Of a DNA stretch of 64,000 bases, positions 38,719-49,162 are shown in pieces (the stretch's first letter is position 1; each line of letters opens with the position of its first letter). The notes under the pieces are model-generated. The model had not been told where the DNA came from. It did no database searches and saw only the letters and a program-made list of their open reading frames with translations. This stretch comes from Streptomyces clavuligerus (lineage in GTDB: Bacteria; Actinomycetota; Actinomycetes; Streptomycetales; Streptomycetaceae), in NCBI RefSeq assembly GCF_005519465.1, contig NZ_CP027858.1:2542001-2606000 (forward strand), given 5' to 3'. A program made the translations under genes and the position numbers.

Positions 38719-40773
38719 ATGCGCCACCGCCTTCGGTTCCCCTATGAAACCAGTCATCAGGACGTCCGCATCCCCGTTCACGGGGACCTCACCCTCTTCG
38801 CCCGCGTCTGGCGCCCCCGCACCGGAGAACCTGTCCCCGCACTGCTGGAGTATTCGCCGGAAAGGCTGACGGACACGACGGTGACACGCGACGCCCAGCG
38901 CCACCCCTGGTACGCGGGGCACGGCTACGCGTCCGTCCGCGTCGAGGCGCGCGGGCACGGGAACAGCGGCGGGACACCGGACCCCGCCGGGCTGCCGGGC
39001 GGCGCCACCGCCCTCGCGGACGCCGTCGACGTGATCGACTGGCTGGCCGGGCAGCCCTGGTGCACCGGGCGGATCGGGATGTTCGGCCTCGGCTGGGGCG
39101 GGAGCTGCGCCCTGGCGACCGCCGCGCGCGCCCCCGAACCGCTCAAGGCCGTCGTCGCGGTCTGCTGCGGGGACGACCCCCACACCAACGGCGGACGCTA
39201 TCTGGGCGGCGCGGTCCTCGCCGAGTCGCTGCACTCCGCGTCCGCCGCGCTGCTGTCGACGGGCTGCCGCCCGCCCGACCCCGCGCACAGCGGCGCACCG
39301 TGGCGCGCCCGCTGGCTGGAGCGGCTGGAGACGGTCGAGCCCGCCGCCCACCACTGGCTCGCCCATCAGCTCAGGGACGACTTCTGGGCGGCGGCGTCCC
39401 CGGGGCCCGCCGCCGCCCGGCCCGGCCCGGACCTCAGCGCCGTCCGCGCCGCCGTGCTCGCCGTCGGCGGCTGGTGGGACCCCTACCGGGACACCGTCCT
39501 GCGGCTGGTGGGCACGCTTCCGCCGGAGCGGGTGCGCGGGCTGATCGGCCCGTGGTCGCACCAGTACCCGGACCACGGGCGGCCCGGTCCCGCGATCGGC
39601 TTCCTCCAGGAGACCCGCCGCTGGTGGGACCGGCATCTGCGGGGCATCGAGAACGGGGTGATGGACGAGCCGCTGCTGCGCACCTGGAGCGGGGACGGCA
39701 CCCGGGGCGCCGGGGCCGACGGCGGCTCCGACGACCGGCCGGGCCCCGGCGCCGGGCGGTGGACCGGCACCGCCGCCTGGCCCTCCCCGCAGGTCACCCC
39801 GGTGGCGTACGAGCTGCGCGGCGATCCCGTCCCCGTCGCCTCGCCCCAGTCCACCGGCCTGGAGGCGGGCCCCTGCCGTTCCACCGACGGCACCACCGGG
39901 GGCGACCAGCGGGCCGACGACGCCTGCTCGGCCTGTTTCGAGTTCCCCGTGGCCGGGGAGCCGGTGGAACTCCTCGGCACCCCCCGCGTCACCCTGCTGC
40001 TGCGGCTCGGCGTCCCCCACGGGCAGGCCGTGGCCCGGCTCTGCGACGTCGCGCCCGACGGCACGTCCACCCGGATCGCCCTGGGCGCCCTCGCGCTCTC
40101 CGCCCGCCATGGCACCGAACGCGCCCACGCCTGGCCGCCGGGGGCGACCGAGCCCGTCTCCTTCGCCCTGGCCGCCGCCGGGCACACCTTCCGGCCCGGG
40201 CACCGCATCCGGCTCGCCGTCTCCTCCGCGTACTGGCCCTGGCTCTGGCCCGCCGACGACACAGCAGCCGGATTCGTCCTCGTACCGGAGGGTTCGCACC
40301 TCGAACTCCCGGTACGGGAGCGGCGGAACGGGCCTTCGACGGCGCGGGAGCCCGCGCCGGAGAGGGAGCCGGAGCAGGCCGAACCGCCGCTCGTCGGGGC
40401 CGCCGGGACCCTGGAGGGGGAGCGTCCGGCGCGGCTGCTGATCCGCGAGCCGGGCACCGGCGTCCACCGCTCGGAGACCGTCCCCGTGCCCGGCGGCACC
40501 CGGGTCCACCCGGACGGGCTCGAAGTGACCGAGGAGGCCCTTCAGACCTGGACGATCCGCGCCCACGACCCCCTCTCGGCCCACGCCCTCACCGTCTGGC
40601 GGACCCGGCTGCACCGGCCCGCGCTGCCCTGGGACACCACCGTCGAGACCCGTTCCGAAATCCGCTGCGACGCCGACGACTTCGTCCTGCGGGACGAGGT
40701 GGTCTGCCGGGACGGAAGAGAGATCGTCTTCCATCGGACCTGGGAGAAGAGGATTCCGCGACTGGCGGGATGA
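38719..40773 (+). CDS. CocE/NonD-like hydrolase with Ser-to-Gly nucleophile position
   Basis: 684 residues: X-Pro dipeptidyl-peptidase alpha/beta-hydrolase domain, then a C-terminal jelly-roll domain (FVLVPEGSHLELPV near 515-528). Acid and base of the triad are intact (Asp254 in GGWWDPYRD, His281 in GPWSHQYPD). The nucleophile elbow reads FGLGWGGS, where family members have GxSxG, so the expected serine is Gly125 (codon GGC, 39091-39093). It may be inactive, non-hydrolytic, or use Ser128. ATG 38719 has GAGG upstream; GTG 38701 is an alternative. Confidence 0.85.
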   Translation: MRHRLRFPYETSHQDVRIPVHGDLTLFARVWRPRTGEPVPALLEYSPERLTDTTVTRDAQRHPWYAGHGYASVRVEARGHGNSGGTPDPAGLPGGATALADAVDVIDWLAGQPWCTGRIGMFGLGWGGSCALATAARAPEPLKAVVAVCCGDDPHTNGGRYLGGAVLAESLHSASAALLSTGCRPPDPAHSGAPWRARWLERLETVEPAAHHWLAHQLRDDFWAAASPGPAAARPGPDLSAVRAAVLAVGGWWDPYRDTVLRLVGTLPPERVRGLIGPWSHQYPDHGRPGPAIGFLQETRRWWDRHLRGIENGVMDEPLLRTWSGDGTRGAGADGGSDDRPGPGAGRWTGTAAWPSPQVTPVAYELRGDPVPVASPQSTGLEAGPCRSTDGTTGGDQRADDACSACFEFPVAGEPVELLGTPRVTLLLRLGVPHGQAVARLCDVAPDGTSTRIALGALALSARHGTERAHAWPPGATEPVSFALAAAGHTFRPGHRIRLAVSSAYWPWLWPADDTAAGFVLVPEGSHLELPVRERRNGPSTAREPAPEREPEQAEPPLVGAAGTLEGERPARLLIREPGTGVHRSETVPVPGGTRVHPDGLEVTEEALQTWTIRAHDPLSAHALTVWRTRLHRPALPWDTTVETRSEIRCDADDFVLRDEVVCRDGREIVFHRTWEKRIPRLAG

Positions 40774-40841
40774 TCGCTCTGCCGGGCGGGGCCCACCCCG
40801 TCGTACGGTGTCCTCACCCCATGAAAGCGAGGCAAGCACCG

Positions 40842-42071
40842 ATGTCCGAGCAGAGCCCGCTCGATCTGGCCGGGGACGATCCCTTCGGCCCGCACAACCT
40901 CCCGTACGGCGTCTTCACCACGGCGGACGAGCCCGGACGCCGGAAGGTCGGCGTCCGGATCGGCAACCACGTCCTGGACGCGGGAGCGGCGGCAGCGGCC
41001 CTCGGCTCCCCCTACGCCGCCCTGCTCGGCGGCCCCGGACTCGATCCGCTGCTGGCCGCCGGGCGCACCGCCTGGCACGATGTGCGCCGGGCACTCACCG
41101 CCTGGGTGACCGTGCCCGCGCACCGCGCCACCGTGGAGCCGCTGCTGATCCCGCTCCCGGCGGTGACCATGCGGCTCCCGTACACGGTCGCCGACTATGT
41201 GGACTTCTACGCCAGCGAGCACCACGCCGCCAACGTGGGACAGATCTTCCGCCCGGGCGGGGAGCCGCTGACGCCGAACTGGAAGCATCTGCCGATCGGT
41301 TACCACGGCCGCTCCGGAACGGTCGTGGTCTCGGGGACGGACGTCGTACGGCCCTCCGGGCAGCGCAAGGCGCCCGCCGACCCGGCGCCCGTCTTCGGGC
41401 CGAGCGTGAAACTCGACATCGAGGCGGAGGTCGGCTTCGTCGTCGGCGTCCCCTCCGCGCAGGGGCACCCGGTGCCGCTCGCCGCCTTCCGCGACCATGT
41501 CTTCGGGGTCTCGCTGCTCAACGACTGGTCGGCACGGGACATCCAGGCATGGGAGTACGTCCCGCTGGGACCGTTCCTCGGCAAGTCCTTCGCCACCTCG
41601 GTCTCGGCGTGGGTGACCCCGCTGGAGGCGCTGGACGCGGCCCGGACCGCCCCGCCCGCGCGGGACGTGCCGGTGCTGCCGTATCTCGACGACACCGCCG
41701 AGGAGGAGCCGGGCGGCTTCGACCTGCGGATCAGCGTGGCCGTCAACGGGCAGGTGGTCGCGGAGCCGCCGTTCGCGTCGATGTACTGGACGGCCGCGCA
41801 GCAGCTCGCCCAGATGACGGTGAACGGGGCCTCGCTGCGGACCGGCGACCTCTACGGCTCCGGAACGGTCAGCGGGCCCGAGCCGCACCAGCGCGGCTCC
41901 CTGCTCGAACTGACCTGGAACGGGCGGGACGCGCTGGAACTGCCCACGGGGCGGCGGACGTTCCTGGCGGACGGCGACGAGGTGACGATGACGGCCTGGG
42001 CCCCGGGCCCCGACGGGGTACGGATCGGCCTGGGCGAGGTCACCGGACGGATCGTCCCCGCGCCCCGGTAG
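40842..42071 (+). CDS. fahA: Fumarylacetoacetase
   Basis: Last step of tyrosine catabolism: cleaves 4-fumarylacetoacetate to fumarate and acetoacetate. 409 residues, the normal length. N-terminal domain (NLPYGVFTTADE), then the catalytic domain with DYVDFYASEHHAANVG (metal Asp and catalytic His), PIGYHGRSGTVVVSGTDVVR, EAEVGFVVG, LLNDWSARDIQAWEYVPLGPF and KSFATSVSAWVTP. ATG 40842; in-frame ATG 40821 is an alternative. No other tyrosine-degradation gene is adjacent. Confidence 0.97.
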   Translation: MSEQSPLDLAGDDPFGPHNLPYGVFTTADEPGRRKVGVRIGNHVLDAGAAAAALGSPYAALLGGPGLDPLLAAGRTAWHDVRRALTAWVTVPAHRATVEPLLIPLPAVTMRLPYTVADYVDFYASEHHAANVGQIFRPGGEPLTPNWKHLPIGYHGRSGTVVVSGTDVVRPSGQRKAPADPAPVFGPSVKLDIEAEVGFVVGVPSAQGHPVPLAAFRDHVFGVSLLNDWSARDIQAWEYVPLGPFLGKSFATSVSAWVTPLEALDAARTAPPARDVPVLPYLDDTAEEEPGGFDLRISVAVNGQVVAEPPFASMYWTAAQQLAQMTVNGASLRTGDLYGSGTVSGPEPHQRGSLLELTWNGRDALELPTGRRTFLADGDEVTMTAWAPGPDGVRIGLGEVTGRIVPAPR

Positions 42072-42123
42072 CGATCGCCGCGCGGCCCGGCCAGGGACCG
42101 GGCCCACGGACAGACGGACAGGG

Positions 42124-42157
42124 CGAAGGGCCCGGGGAGCGATCCCCGGGCCCTTCG
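42124..42157. terminator. Bidirectional terminator fahA / nuo operon
   Basis: 15-bp perfect stem (42124-42138 with 42143-42157) and a 4-nt loop between convergent fahA and the end of nuoN. It ends the 16-kb nuoA-N transcript. Confidence 0.88.
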
Positions 42158-42192
42158 GCCTTCCGGCTTCCGGAGCGGTGCGACGGCGGCGG

Positions 42193-43842
42193 CTACCGGA
42201 CGAACACCCCGGCCTGTCCCGCCAGATCGAGGAAGTACTGCGGAGCGATGCCGAGGATCAGGGTGACGACGACACCCGTGGTGATCGCCGCCGTCGTCAT
42301 CCCCGAGGGCACCGCGACCGTCGGCCCGTCGGGCTTCGGCTCGCTGAAGAACATCAGCACGATGACCCGGATGTAGAAGAACGCCGCGATCGCCGACGCG
42401 ATCACACCCACGACCACCAGCGGCTCCGCCCCGCCCTCGGCCGCCGCCTTGAAGACGGCGAACTTCCCGGAGAACCCGGCCGTCAGCGGGATACCGGCGA
42501 AGGCCAGCAGGAACACCGCGAAGACCGCCGCCACCACCGGGGAGCGCCGCCCCAGCCCGGCCCACTGGGAGAGGTGGGTCGCCTCGCCGCCCGCGTCCCG
42601 CACCAGGGTGACCACCGCGAACGCGCCGATCGTCACAAAGGAGTAGGCCGCCAGATAGAACAGGACCGAGGACACCCCGTCCTCGTTCACCGCGACCACG
42701 CCGACCAGGATGAACCCGGCGTGCGCGATCGAGGAGTACGCCAGCATCCGCTTGATGTCGGTCTGGGTGATGGCGACGATCGCCCCGCCCAGCATGGTGA
42801 TGATGGCGACGCCCCACATCACCGGCCGCCAGTCCCAGCGCAGCCCCGGCAGCACCACGTACAGCAGCCGCAGCAGCGCGCCGAAGGCCGCCACCTTGGT
42901 CGCCGCCGCCATGAAGCCGGTGATGGGCGTGGGGGCGCCCTGGTAGACGTCCGGGGTCCACATGTGGAACGGCACCGCGCCCACCTTGAACAGCAGCCCC
43001 ATGAGGATCAGCGCGGTGCCGATCAGCAGCAGGACGTCATTGCCCATGGTGTCGGCGAGCGCCGGATCGATGGTGCGCACACTGCCGTCGACGACATCGG
43101 CGATCCGCGCGTACGAGACAGAGCCCGCGTAGCCGTACAGCAGCGCCACCCCGAAGAGGAGGAAGGCGGAGGAGAAGGCGCCGAGCAGGAAGTACTTCAC
43201 GGCCGCCTCCTGCGACAGGAGCCGCTTGCGGCGGGCGAGCGCGCAGAGCAGATACAGCGGCAGGGAGAGGACCTCCAGCGCGATGAAGAGCGTCAGCAGG
43301 TCGTTCGCGGCGGGGAAGACCAGCAGCCCGGCGATGGCGAACAGCGCCAGCGGATAGACCTCGGTGGTGGTGAACCCCGCCTTCACGGCGGCCTTCTCGC
43401 TGTCGCTGCCGGGCACCGCCGCCGCCTGGGCGACGAAGGAGTCCACCGGTTTCCCCTCCGCGTGGGGGTCGAGCCCCCGCTCGGCGAAGGTGAACACGGC
43501 CAGGATCGACGCCAGCAGGATCGTGCCCTGGAGGAAGAGCGTCGGCCCGTCGATCGCGATGGCGCCCATCGCCGCGATGTTCACCTTGGAGGTGCCGTAG
43601 CCGGACCGGGCGAGGGCGACGACGGAGACGAACGCGGCGGCGAGCGCGAAGAACGTCAGGACGAACTGGGCGGGATAGCGTGCCCTGCGCGGCAGGAAGG
43701 CTTCGAGCAGCAGCCCGACGATCGCCGCGCCGACGACGATGAGGACCGGCGCGAGCTGGGCGTACTCGATGTCCGGGGCGGGGATCTTGTCGACGGGCCC
43801 GGCCGCCGTCGTCCACAGGGTGTGGACAGCTACAGGGCTCAC
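42193..43842 (-). CDS. nuoN: NADH-quinone oxidoreductase subunit N, main operon
   Basis: 549-residue antiporter-like pump subunit. KVGAVPFHMWTPDVYQGAPTPITGF is split over about residues 290-315, LAYSSIAHAGFILVG follows, and the lysine/glutamate of the pump channel are in the expected places. GTG 43842 overlaps the nuoM stop (GTGA). Last gene of the complete nuoA-N operon. Confidence 0.97.
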   Translation of the reverse strand: MSPVAVHTLWTTAAGPVDKIPAPDIEYAQLAPVLIVVGAAIVGLLLEAFLPRRARYPAQFVLTFFALAAAFVSVVALARSGYGTSKVNIAAMGAIAIDGPTLFLQGTILLASILAVFTFAERGLDPHAEGKPVDSFVAQAAAVPGSDSEKAAVKAGFTTTEVYPLALFAIAGLLVFPAANDLLTLFIALEVLSLPLYLLCALARRKRLLSQEAAVKYFLLGAFSSAFLLFGVALLYGYAGSVSYARIADVVDGSVRTIDPALADTMGNDVLLLIGTALILMGLLFKVGAVPFHMWTPDVYQGAPTPITGFMAAATKVAAFGALLRLLYVVLPGLRWDWRPVMWGVAIITMLGGAIVAITQTDIKRMLAYSSIAHAGFILVGVVAVNEDGVSSVLFYLAAYSFVTIGAFAVVTLVRDAGGEATHLSQWAGLGRRSPVVAAVFAVFLLAFAGIPLTAGFSGKFAVFKAAAEGGAEPLVVVGVIASAIAAFFYIRVIVLMFFSEPKPDGPTVAVPSGMTTAAITTGVVVTLILGIAPQYFLDLAGQAGVFVR

Positions 43843-45419
43843 TTGGCCGCCTCCACATCGGGCCGGGGGTCAGTCTTCTGGACGTCCGACAGGGTGTGCT
43901 CCACCGCCGGGTCGACGATCTCCGTCAGCGGCTTGGGGAAGACGCCGAGGAGGATCAGCAGCGCGATCAGCGGTGCCACGACCGCCAGTTCCCGCGCCCT
44001 GAGGTCGGGCATCTTCGCCACCTCGTCCTTGACCGGGCCGGTCATGGTCCGCTGGTAGAGGACGAGGGTGTAGAGCGCGGCGAGCACGATGCCGGAGGTG
44101 GCGACGATCCCCGCGACCGGGTAGCGGGCGAAGGTGCCCACGAGGACCAGGAACTCACTGACGAAGGGCGCGAGCCCGGGCAGCGAGAGGGTGGCCAGAC
44201 CGCCGATGAGGAAGGTGCCCGCGAGCACGGGGGCGACCTTCTGCACCCCGCCGTAGTCCGCGATGAGCCGCGAGCCGCGCCGGGAGATGAGGAACCCGGC
44301 CACCAGCATCAGGGCGGCGGTCGAGATCCCGTGGTTGACCATGTAGAGCGTGGCGCCCGACTGCCCCTGGGAGGTCATCGCGAAGATGCCGAGGACGATG
44401 AAGCCGAAGTGGGAGATCGAGGCATAGGCGATCAGCCGCTTGATGTCCCGCTGGCCGACCGCGAGCAGGGCACCGTAGACGATGCTGACCAGCGCCAGCA
44501 CCAGGATCACCGGGGTGGCCCAGGCGGACGCCTCCGGGAAGAGCTGGAGGCAGAAGCGGAGCATCGCGAAGGTGCCCACCTTGTCGACCACCGCCGTGAT
44601 GAGCACCGCGACCGGGGCGGTCGCCTCGCCCATGGCGTTGGGCAGCCAGGTGTGCAGCGGCCACAGCGGCGCCTTGACCGCGAAGGCGAAGAAGAAGCCG
44701 AGGAAGAGCCAGCGCTCGGTATGGGTGGCCAGCTCCAGTTGTCCGCCCGCCCGGGCGGCGGCGATCTCGGAGAGCGAGAAGGTGCCCGCGACCGCGTAGA
44801 GCCCGATGACGGCGGCCAGCATGATCAGCCCGCCGACCAGGTTGTACAGCAGGAACTTGACGGCCGCGTAGGAGCGCTGCGCCGCCGCGTTGCGGTCCGT
44901 GCCCGCGTGGGCGCGGTCGCCGAAGCCGCCGATGAGGAAGTACATCGGGATCAGCATGGCTTCGAACAGGATGTAGAAGAGGAAGACGTCGGTGGCCTCG
45001 AAGGAGAGGATCACCATCGCCTCGACCATCAGGATCAGGGCGAAGAAGCCCTGGGTGGGCCGCCAGCGGGTGGAGCCGGTCTCCTGGGGGTCGGCGTCGT
45101 TCCACCCGGCGAGGATCACGAACGGGATCAGCAGCGCGGTGAGCGCGATCAGCGCCACCCCGATGCCGTCGACGCCCAGCTCGTAGCGGACGCCGAAGTC
45201 CTTGATCCAGGCGTGCGACTCGGTGAGCTGGTAGCGGTCGCCGCCGGGGTCGAAGCGGACGAAGACGCCCGCGGCGAGCCCCAGGGTGACCAGTGAGAAG
45301 AACAGCGCCACCCATTTGGCCGCCGTCCGCCGGGCGGCGGGCACGGCGGCGGTGACGATCGCACCGAGCGCCGGAACCGCCGCCGTCGCGGTGAGGAGCG
45401 GAAAGGACATCGCGGTCAC
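43839..45419 (-). CDS. nuoM: NADH-quinone oxidoreductase subunit M, main operon
   Basis: 526 residues, pump subunit with [22 protein letters not shown] (conserved Glu, near 145-165), [22 protein letters not shown] and [19 protein letters not shown] 45419 overlaps the nuoL stop; ATG 45410 is an in-frame alternative. It lacks the long Pro-rich insert near the C-terminus of the second copy. Confidence 0.97.
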   Translation of the reverse strand: MTAMSFPLLTATAAVPALGAIVTAAVPAARRTAAKWVALFFSLVTLGLAAGVFVRFDPGGDRYQLTESHAWIKDFGVRYELGVDGIGVALIALTALLIPFVILAGWNDADPQETGSTRWRPTQGFFALILMVEAMVILSFEATDVFLFYILFEAMLIPMYFLIGGFGDRAHAGTDRNAAAQRSYAAVKFLLYNLVGGLIMLAAVIGLYAVAGTFSLSEIAAARAGGQLELATHTERWLFLGFFFAFAVKAPLWPLHTWLPNAMGEATAPVAVLITAVVDKVGTFAMLRFCLQLFPEASAWATPVILVLALVSIVYGALLAVGQRDIKRLIAYASISHFGFIVLGIFAMTSQGQSGATLYMVNHGISTAALMLVAGFLISRRGSRLIADYGGVQKVAPVLAGTFLIGGLATLSLPGLAPFVSEFLVLVGTFARYPVAGIVATSGIVLAALYTLVLYQRTMTGPVKDEVAKMPDLRARELAVVAPLIALLILLGVFPKPLTEIVDPAVEHTLSDVQKTDPRPDVEAAK

Positions 45420-47320
45420 ACACCCCTCATCAGCAGGGTCGCGGCGATCAGCACCGCCGTACCTCCGAACATGGAGACGGCGTACGAGCGGACGTAGCCG
45501 TTCTGGAGCTTGCGGAGCCGGCCGGAGAGACCGCCGACGGACGCCGCCGTACCGTTGACCACCCCGTCGACGAGGGTGTGGTCCACATAGACCAGGGAGC
45601 GGGTCAGATGCTCACCGCCGCGGACCAGGACCACATGGTTGAAGTCGTCCTGGAGCAGATCGCGGCGGGCCGCCCGGGTGAGCAGCGAGCCGCGCGGCGG
45701 GGTGACGGGCACCGGCCGCCGCCCGTACATCGCCCAGGCGATGGAGACCCCGATGAGCAGGGCGACCACGGTGGACGCCGTGACGGTGGCGGCGCTGATC
45801 GGCGGATGGCCGTGCTCCGCGCCGGTGACCGGCTCCAGCCAGGTGAGGAAGCGGTCGCCGATGGAGAAGAGACCGCCCGCGAAGACCGAGCCGAAGGCCA
45901 GGATCACCATCGGAATGGTCATCGACTTCGGGGACTCGTGCGGATGCGGCAGCTCCCCCCGGGCGTCCGGCTGCCAGCGCTTCTCGCCGAAGAAGGTCAG
46001 CACCATCACCCGGGTCATGTAGAACGCGGTGATGGCGGCGCCCAGCAGGGCGACCGAGCCCAGAATCCAGCCCTCGGTGCCGCCCTTGGCGAAGGCCGCC
46101 TCGATGATCTTGTCCTTGGAGAAGAAGCCGGAGAGCCCGGGGAAGCCGATGATGGCGAGATAGCCGAGCCCGAAGGTGATGAAGGTGACGGGCATATAGG
46201 TGCGCAGCCCGCCGTACTTCCGCATGTCGACCTCGTCGTTCATGCCGTGCATGACCGAACCGGCGCCCAGGAAGAGCCCGGCCTTGAAGAAGCCGTGCGT
46301 CACCAGGTGCATGATGGCGAAGACATAGCCGATGGGGCCCAGACCGGCGGCGAGGATCATATAGCCGATCTGCGACATCGTGGACCCGGCCAGCGCCTTC
46401 TTGATGTCGTCCTTGGCGCAACCGACGATCGCACCGAAGAGCAGCGTGACCGCGCCGACGACGACGACCGCGAGCTGGGCGTCCGGCGCCGCGTTGAAGA
46501 TCGCGCCGGAGCGGACGATCAGATAGACACCCGCGGTGACCATGGTGGCCGCGTGGATCAGGGCCGAGACCGGGGTCGGGCCCTCCATCGCGTCCCCCAG
46601 CCAGGACTGGAGCGGCACCTGCGCCGACTTGCCGCAGGCGGCGAGCAGCAGCATCAGCCCGATCGCCGTCAGCCTGCCCTCACCGGTCTCGTCGACCGAG
46701 CCGAGCACCGGCCCGAAGGCGAAGGTGCCGAAGGTGGTGAACATCAGCATGATCGCGATCGACAGGCCGATGTCACCGACCCGGTTGACCAGGAACGCCT
46801 TCTTCGCCGCCGTCGCCGCGCTGGGCTTGTGCTGCCAGAAGCCGATCAGCAGGTACGAGGCGAGGCCGACGCCCTCCCAGCCGAAGTACAGCAGCAGATA
46901 GTTGTCGGCGAGGACGAGCAGCAGCATCGCCGCGAGGAAGAGATTGAGATAGCCGAAGAAGCGGCGGCGCCGCTCGTCGTGCTCCATGTAGCCGATCGAG
47001 TAGACATGGATCAGCGTGCCCACACCGGTGATCAGCAGGACGAAGGTCATCGAGAGCTGGTCGAGCTGGAAGGCGACATCCGCCTGGAAGCCCTCCACCG
47101 GAATCCAGCTGAACAGCTTCTGGTGCAGGGTCCGTTCGTCGGCGCTCCGGCCCAGCATGTCGAGGAAGAGCACCGCGCCGATGGCAAAGGACGCACCGGC
47201 CAGCGCGGTGCCGATCCAGTGGCCGGCGCGGTCGAGCCGCCGCCCCCCGCACAGCAGCACCGCCGCTCCGAGCAGGGGCGCGCCGATCAGCAGCGCGATC
47301 AGATTCTCAGCGTTCGTCAC
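45416..47320 (-). CDS. nuoL: NADH-quinone oxidoreductase subunit L, main operon
   Basis: 634 residues. [35 protein letters not shown] is split over ~225-260, [21 protein letters not shown] follows, and [30 protein letters not shown] covers ~340-370, typical for NuoL. It ends with the lateral helix and last TM segment. GTG 47320 is 11 bp after the nuoK stop, the largest gap in this half of the operon. Confidence 0.97.
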   Translation of the reverse strand: MTNAENLIALLIGAPLLGAAVLLCGGRRLDRAGHWIGTALAGASFAIGAVLFLDMLGRSADERTLHQKLFSWIPVEGFQADVAFQLDQLSMTFVLLITGVGTLIHVYSIGYMEHDERRRRFFGYLNLFLAAMLLLVLADNYLLLYFGWEGVGLASYLLIGFWQHKPSAATAAKKAFLVNRVGDIGLSIAIMLMFTTFGTFAFGPVLGSVDETGEGRLTAIGLMLLLAACGKSAQVPLQSWLGDAMEGPTPVSALIHAATMVTAGVYLIVRSGAIFNAAPDAQLAVVVVGAVTLLFGAIVGCAKDDIKKALAGSTMSQIGYMILAAGLGPIGYVFAIMHLVTHGFFKAGLFLGAGSVMHGMNDEVDMRKYGGLRTYMPVTFITFGLGYLAIIGFPGLSGFFSKDKIIEAAFAKGGTEGWILGSVALLGAAITAFYMTRVMVLTFFGEKRWQPDARGELPHPHESPKSMTIPMVILAFGSVFAGGLFSIGDRFLTWLEPVTGAEHGHPPISAATVTASTVVALLIGVSIAWAMYGRRPVPVTPPRGSLLTRAARRDLLQDDFNHVVLVRGGEHLTRSLVYVDHTLVDGVVNGTAASVGGLSGRLRKLQNGYVRSYAVSMFGGTAVLIAATLLMRGV

Positions 47321-47331
47321 GGTTCAGCCCC

Positions 47332-47631
47332 TCACAGCTTCATCAGGCTGGCGTCGTCGACCGAGGCCGAGTGGCGGGAACGGAACAGGGACACGATGAT
47401 CGCGAGTCCCACCACGACCTCGGCGGCGGCGACGACCATCGTGAAGAAGGCGATGATCTGGCCGTCGAGATTGCCGTGCATCCGGGAGAAGGCGACGAGC
47501 GCGAGATTGCAGGCGTTGAGCATCAGCTCGATGCACATGAAGACCACGATGGCGTTCCGCCGGATCAGCACTCCGGCCGCACCGATCGTGAACAGCAGCG
47601 CAGCCAGATAGAGGTAGTTGGCCGGATTCAC
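47332..47631 (-). CDS. nuoK: NADH-quinone oxidoreductase subunit K, main operon
   Basis: 99 residues, the standard NuoK length. Three helices with the conserved E-channel glutamates ([34 protein letters not shown]). The start at 47631 overlaps the nuoJ stop. Unlike the second copy it has no long hydrophilic tail. Confidence 0.97.
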   Translation of the reverse strand: MNPANYLYLAALLFTIGAAGVLIRRNAIVVFMCIELMLNACNLALVAFSRMHGNLDGQIIAFFTMVVAAAEVVVGLAIIVSLFRSRHSASVDDASLMKL

Positions 47632-48545
47632 CGATGAGCCTCCTCTCCGTCCCGGTCCCGGTCATCGGTGTTCCGGGTACGGTCATCGGGTCCATCACCT
47701 GCGGGTCCGGGGGCGTCGGGGCCGTGGCCCCCGCGTCCCAGCCGCTCCTCGGAGCGCTGCTCCAGCGCCTTGAGGTCGTCCAGCGCCTGCGTGGACACAT
47801 CGCGGATCTGGCCGCGTTCGCGCAGGGTCCGGCTGACGGTCAGCTCGGACGGGGTGCCGTCGGGCAGCAGACCCGCGATATCGACGGCGTTGTGCCGGGC
47901 GTAGACGCCGGGCGCGGGCAGCGGCGGGAGCTGAACGCCCGCGCGCACCCGCTCTTCGGCCTGCTCGCGCTGGGTCCTGGCCTGCTCGGTGCGCTCGCGG
48001 TGGGTGAGCACCATCGCGCCCACCGTCGCAGTGATCAGCAGCGCGCCGGTGATCTCGAAGGCGAACACGTACTTGGTGAAGATGAGGGCGGCCAGGCCCT
48101 CCACATTGCCGCCGTGCTCGCTGTTGGCCGCGCCGAGTCCGTTGAACTCGTTCAGCGAGGCGTTGCCGAGACCGGCGACCAGGAGCACCCCGAAGCCGAG
48201 CCCGCAGAGGGCGGCCAGCCAGCGCTGGCCCTTCAGCGTCTCCTTCAGGGAGTCGGCGGCGGTGACGCCGACGAGCATGACCACGAAGAGGAAGAGCATC
48301 ATGATCGCGCCGGTGTAGACGACGATCTGCACCACGCCCAGGAAGTAGGCCCCGTTGGCGAGGTAGAAGACCGCCAGGACCACCATGGTCCCGGCGAGGC
48401 AGAGGGCGCTGTGCACGGCCCGTTTCATCAGGATCGTACAGAGCGCGCCCAGCACGGCGACGGTCCCGAGCACCCAGAACTGCACGGCCTCACCGGTGGA
48501 CGTGGTGGACGCGGCCAGGGTGCCCAGCGGGATCGGGCCGGTCAT
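47628..48545 (-). CDS. nuoJ: NADH-quinone oxidoreductase subunit J, main operon
   Basis: 305 residues. Five membrane helices including [20 protein letters not shown] (pi-bulge helix, near 65-85). The C-terminal ~120 residues are a cytoplasmic extension rich in Glu/Arg/Asp, with [17 protein letters not shown] and [15 protein letters not shown], found in actinobacterial NuoJ but absent from E. coli-type proteins. ATG 48545 overlaps the nuoI stop (ATGA). Confidence 0.96.
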   Translation of the reverse strand: MTGPIPLGTLAASTTSTGEAVQFWVLGTVAVLGALCTILMKRAVHSALCLAGTMVVLAVFYLANGAYFLGVVQIVVYTGAIMMLFLFVVMLVGVTAADSLKETLKGQRWLAALCGLGFGVLLVAGLGNASLNEFNGLGAANSEHGGNVEGLAALIFTKYVFAFEITGALLITATVGAMVLTHRERTEQARTQREQAEERVRAGVQLPPLPAPGVYARHNAVDIAGLLPDGTPSELTVSRTLRERGQIRDVSTQALDDLKALEQRSEERLGRGGHGPDAPGPAGDGPDDRTRNTDDRDRDGEEAHR

Positions 48546-49162
48546 GCGTCCACCTCCTTGGCCTTCTCGTCGCTCTCGTCCTTCTTGTCCTTCTCGTCCT
48601 TCTCGCCCTGGGAGACGGCGGTCTGACGGACGGTCCCGGGGGCGGCCCCGGTGACGGCGCCCCGGTAGTAGTCGCCCTCGTCCATCCCGGGGTAAAGGGC
48701 GTGCGGGGAGTCGACCATGCCCTCCGTCAGCCCGGCGAGGAGCTGCTCCTTCGTATAGATCAGGTTCTCGCGGGAGCTGTCGGCCAGCTCGAACTCGTTG
48801 GTCATCGTGAGCGCCCGGGTGGGGCACGCCTCGATGCAGAGCCCGCAGAGGATGCAGCGGGCGTAGTTGATCTGATAGACGCGGCCGTACCGCTCGCCCG
48901 GCGAGTAGCGCTCCTCGTCGGTGTTGTCCGCGCCCTCCACATAGATGGCGTCGGCGGGGCACGCCCAGGCGCACAGCTCGCAGCCGACGCACTTCTCCAG
49001 CCCGTCCGGATGCCGGTTGAGCTGATGCCGGCCGTGGAAGCGCGGCGCTGTGACCTTCTGCTCCTCCGGGTACTGCTCGGTCAGCCGCCGCTTGAACATG
49101 GCCTTGAAGGTCACGCCGAAGCCGGCGACCGGGTTCTGGAACTTCTCCGATTCCTCAGACAC
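48542..49162 (-). CDS. nuoI: NADH-quinone oxidoreductase subunit I, main operon
   Basis: 206 residues with both 4Fe-4S motifs, [12 protein letters not shown] and [12 protein letters not shown] (clusters N6a and N6b). A Lys/Glu/Asp-rich tail ([16 protein letters not shown]) ends the protein. GTG 49162 is chosen over the upstream start at 49195 because GGAGG lies 5 bases before it. Overlaps the end of nuoH by 8 bp. Confidence 0.96.
   Translation of the reverse strand: MSEESEKFQNPVAGFGVTFKAMFKRRLTEQYPEEQKVTAPRFHGRHQLNRHPDGLEKCVGCELCAWACPADAIYVEGADNTDEERYSPGERYGRVYQINYARCILCGLCIEACPTRALTMTNEFELADSSRENLIYTKEQLLAGLTEGMVDSPHALYPGMDEGDYYRGAVTGAAPGTVRQTAVSQGEKDEKDKKDESDEKAKEVDA

Noticed and set aside
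45578..47611. 677-codon plus-strand ORF antisense to nuoL/nuoK
   Set aside because: It is a shadow of high-GC codon bias in the nuo genes; Glu/Asp/Gln/Arg-rich with no domain. The same applies to 5273-8077, 8074-9393, 10570-11754 and 49050-51347.
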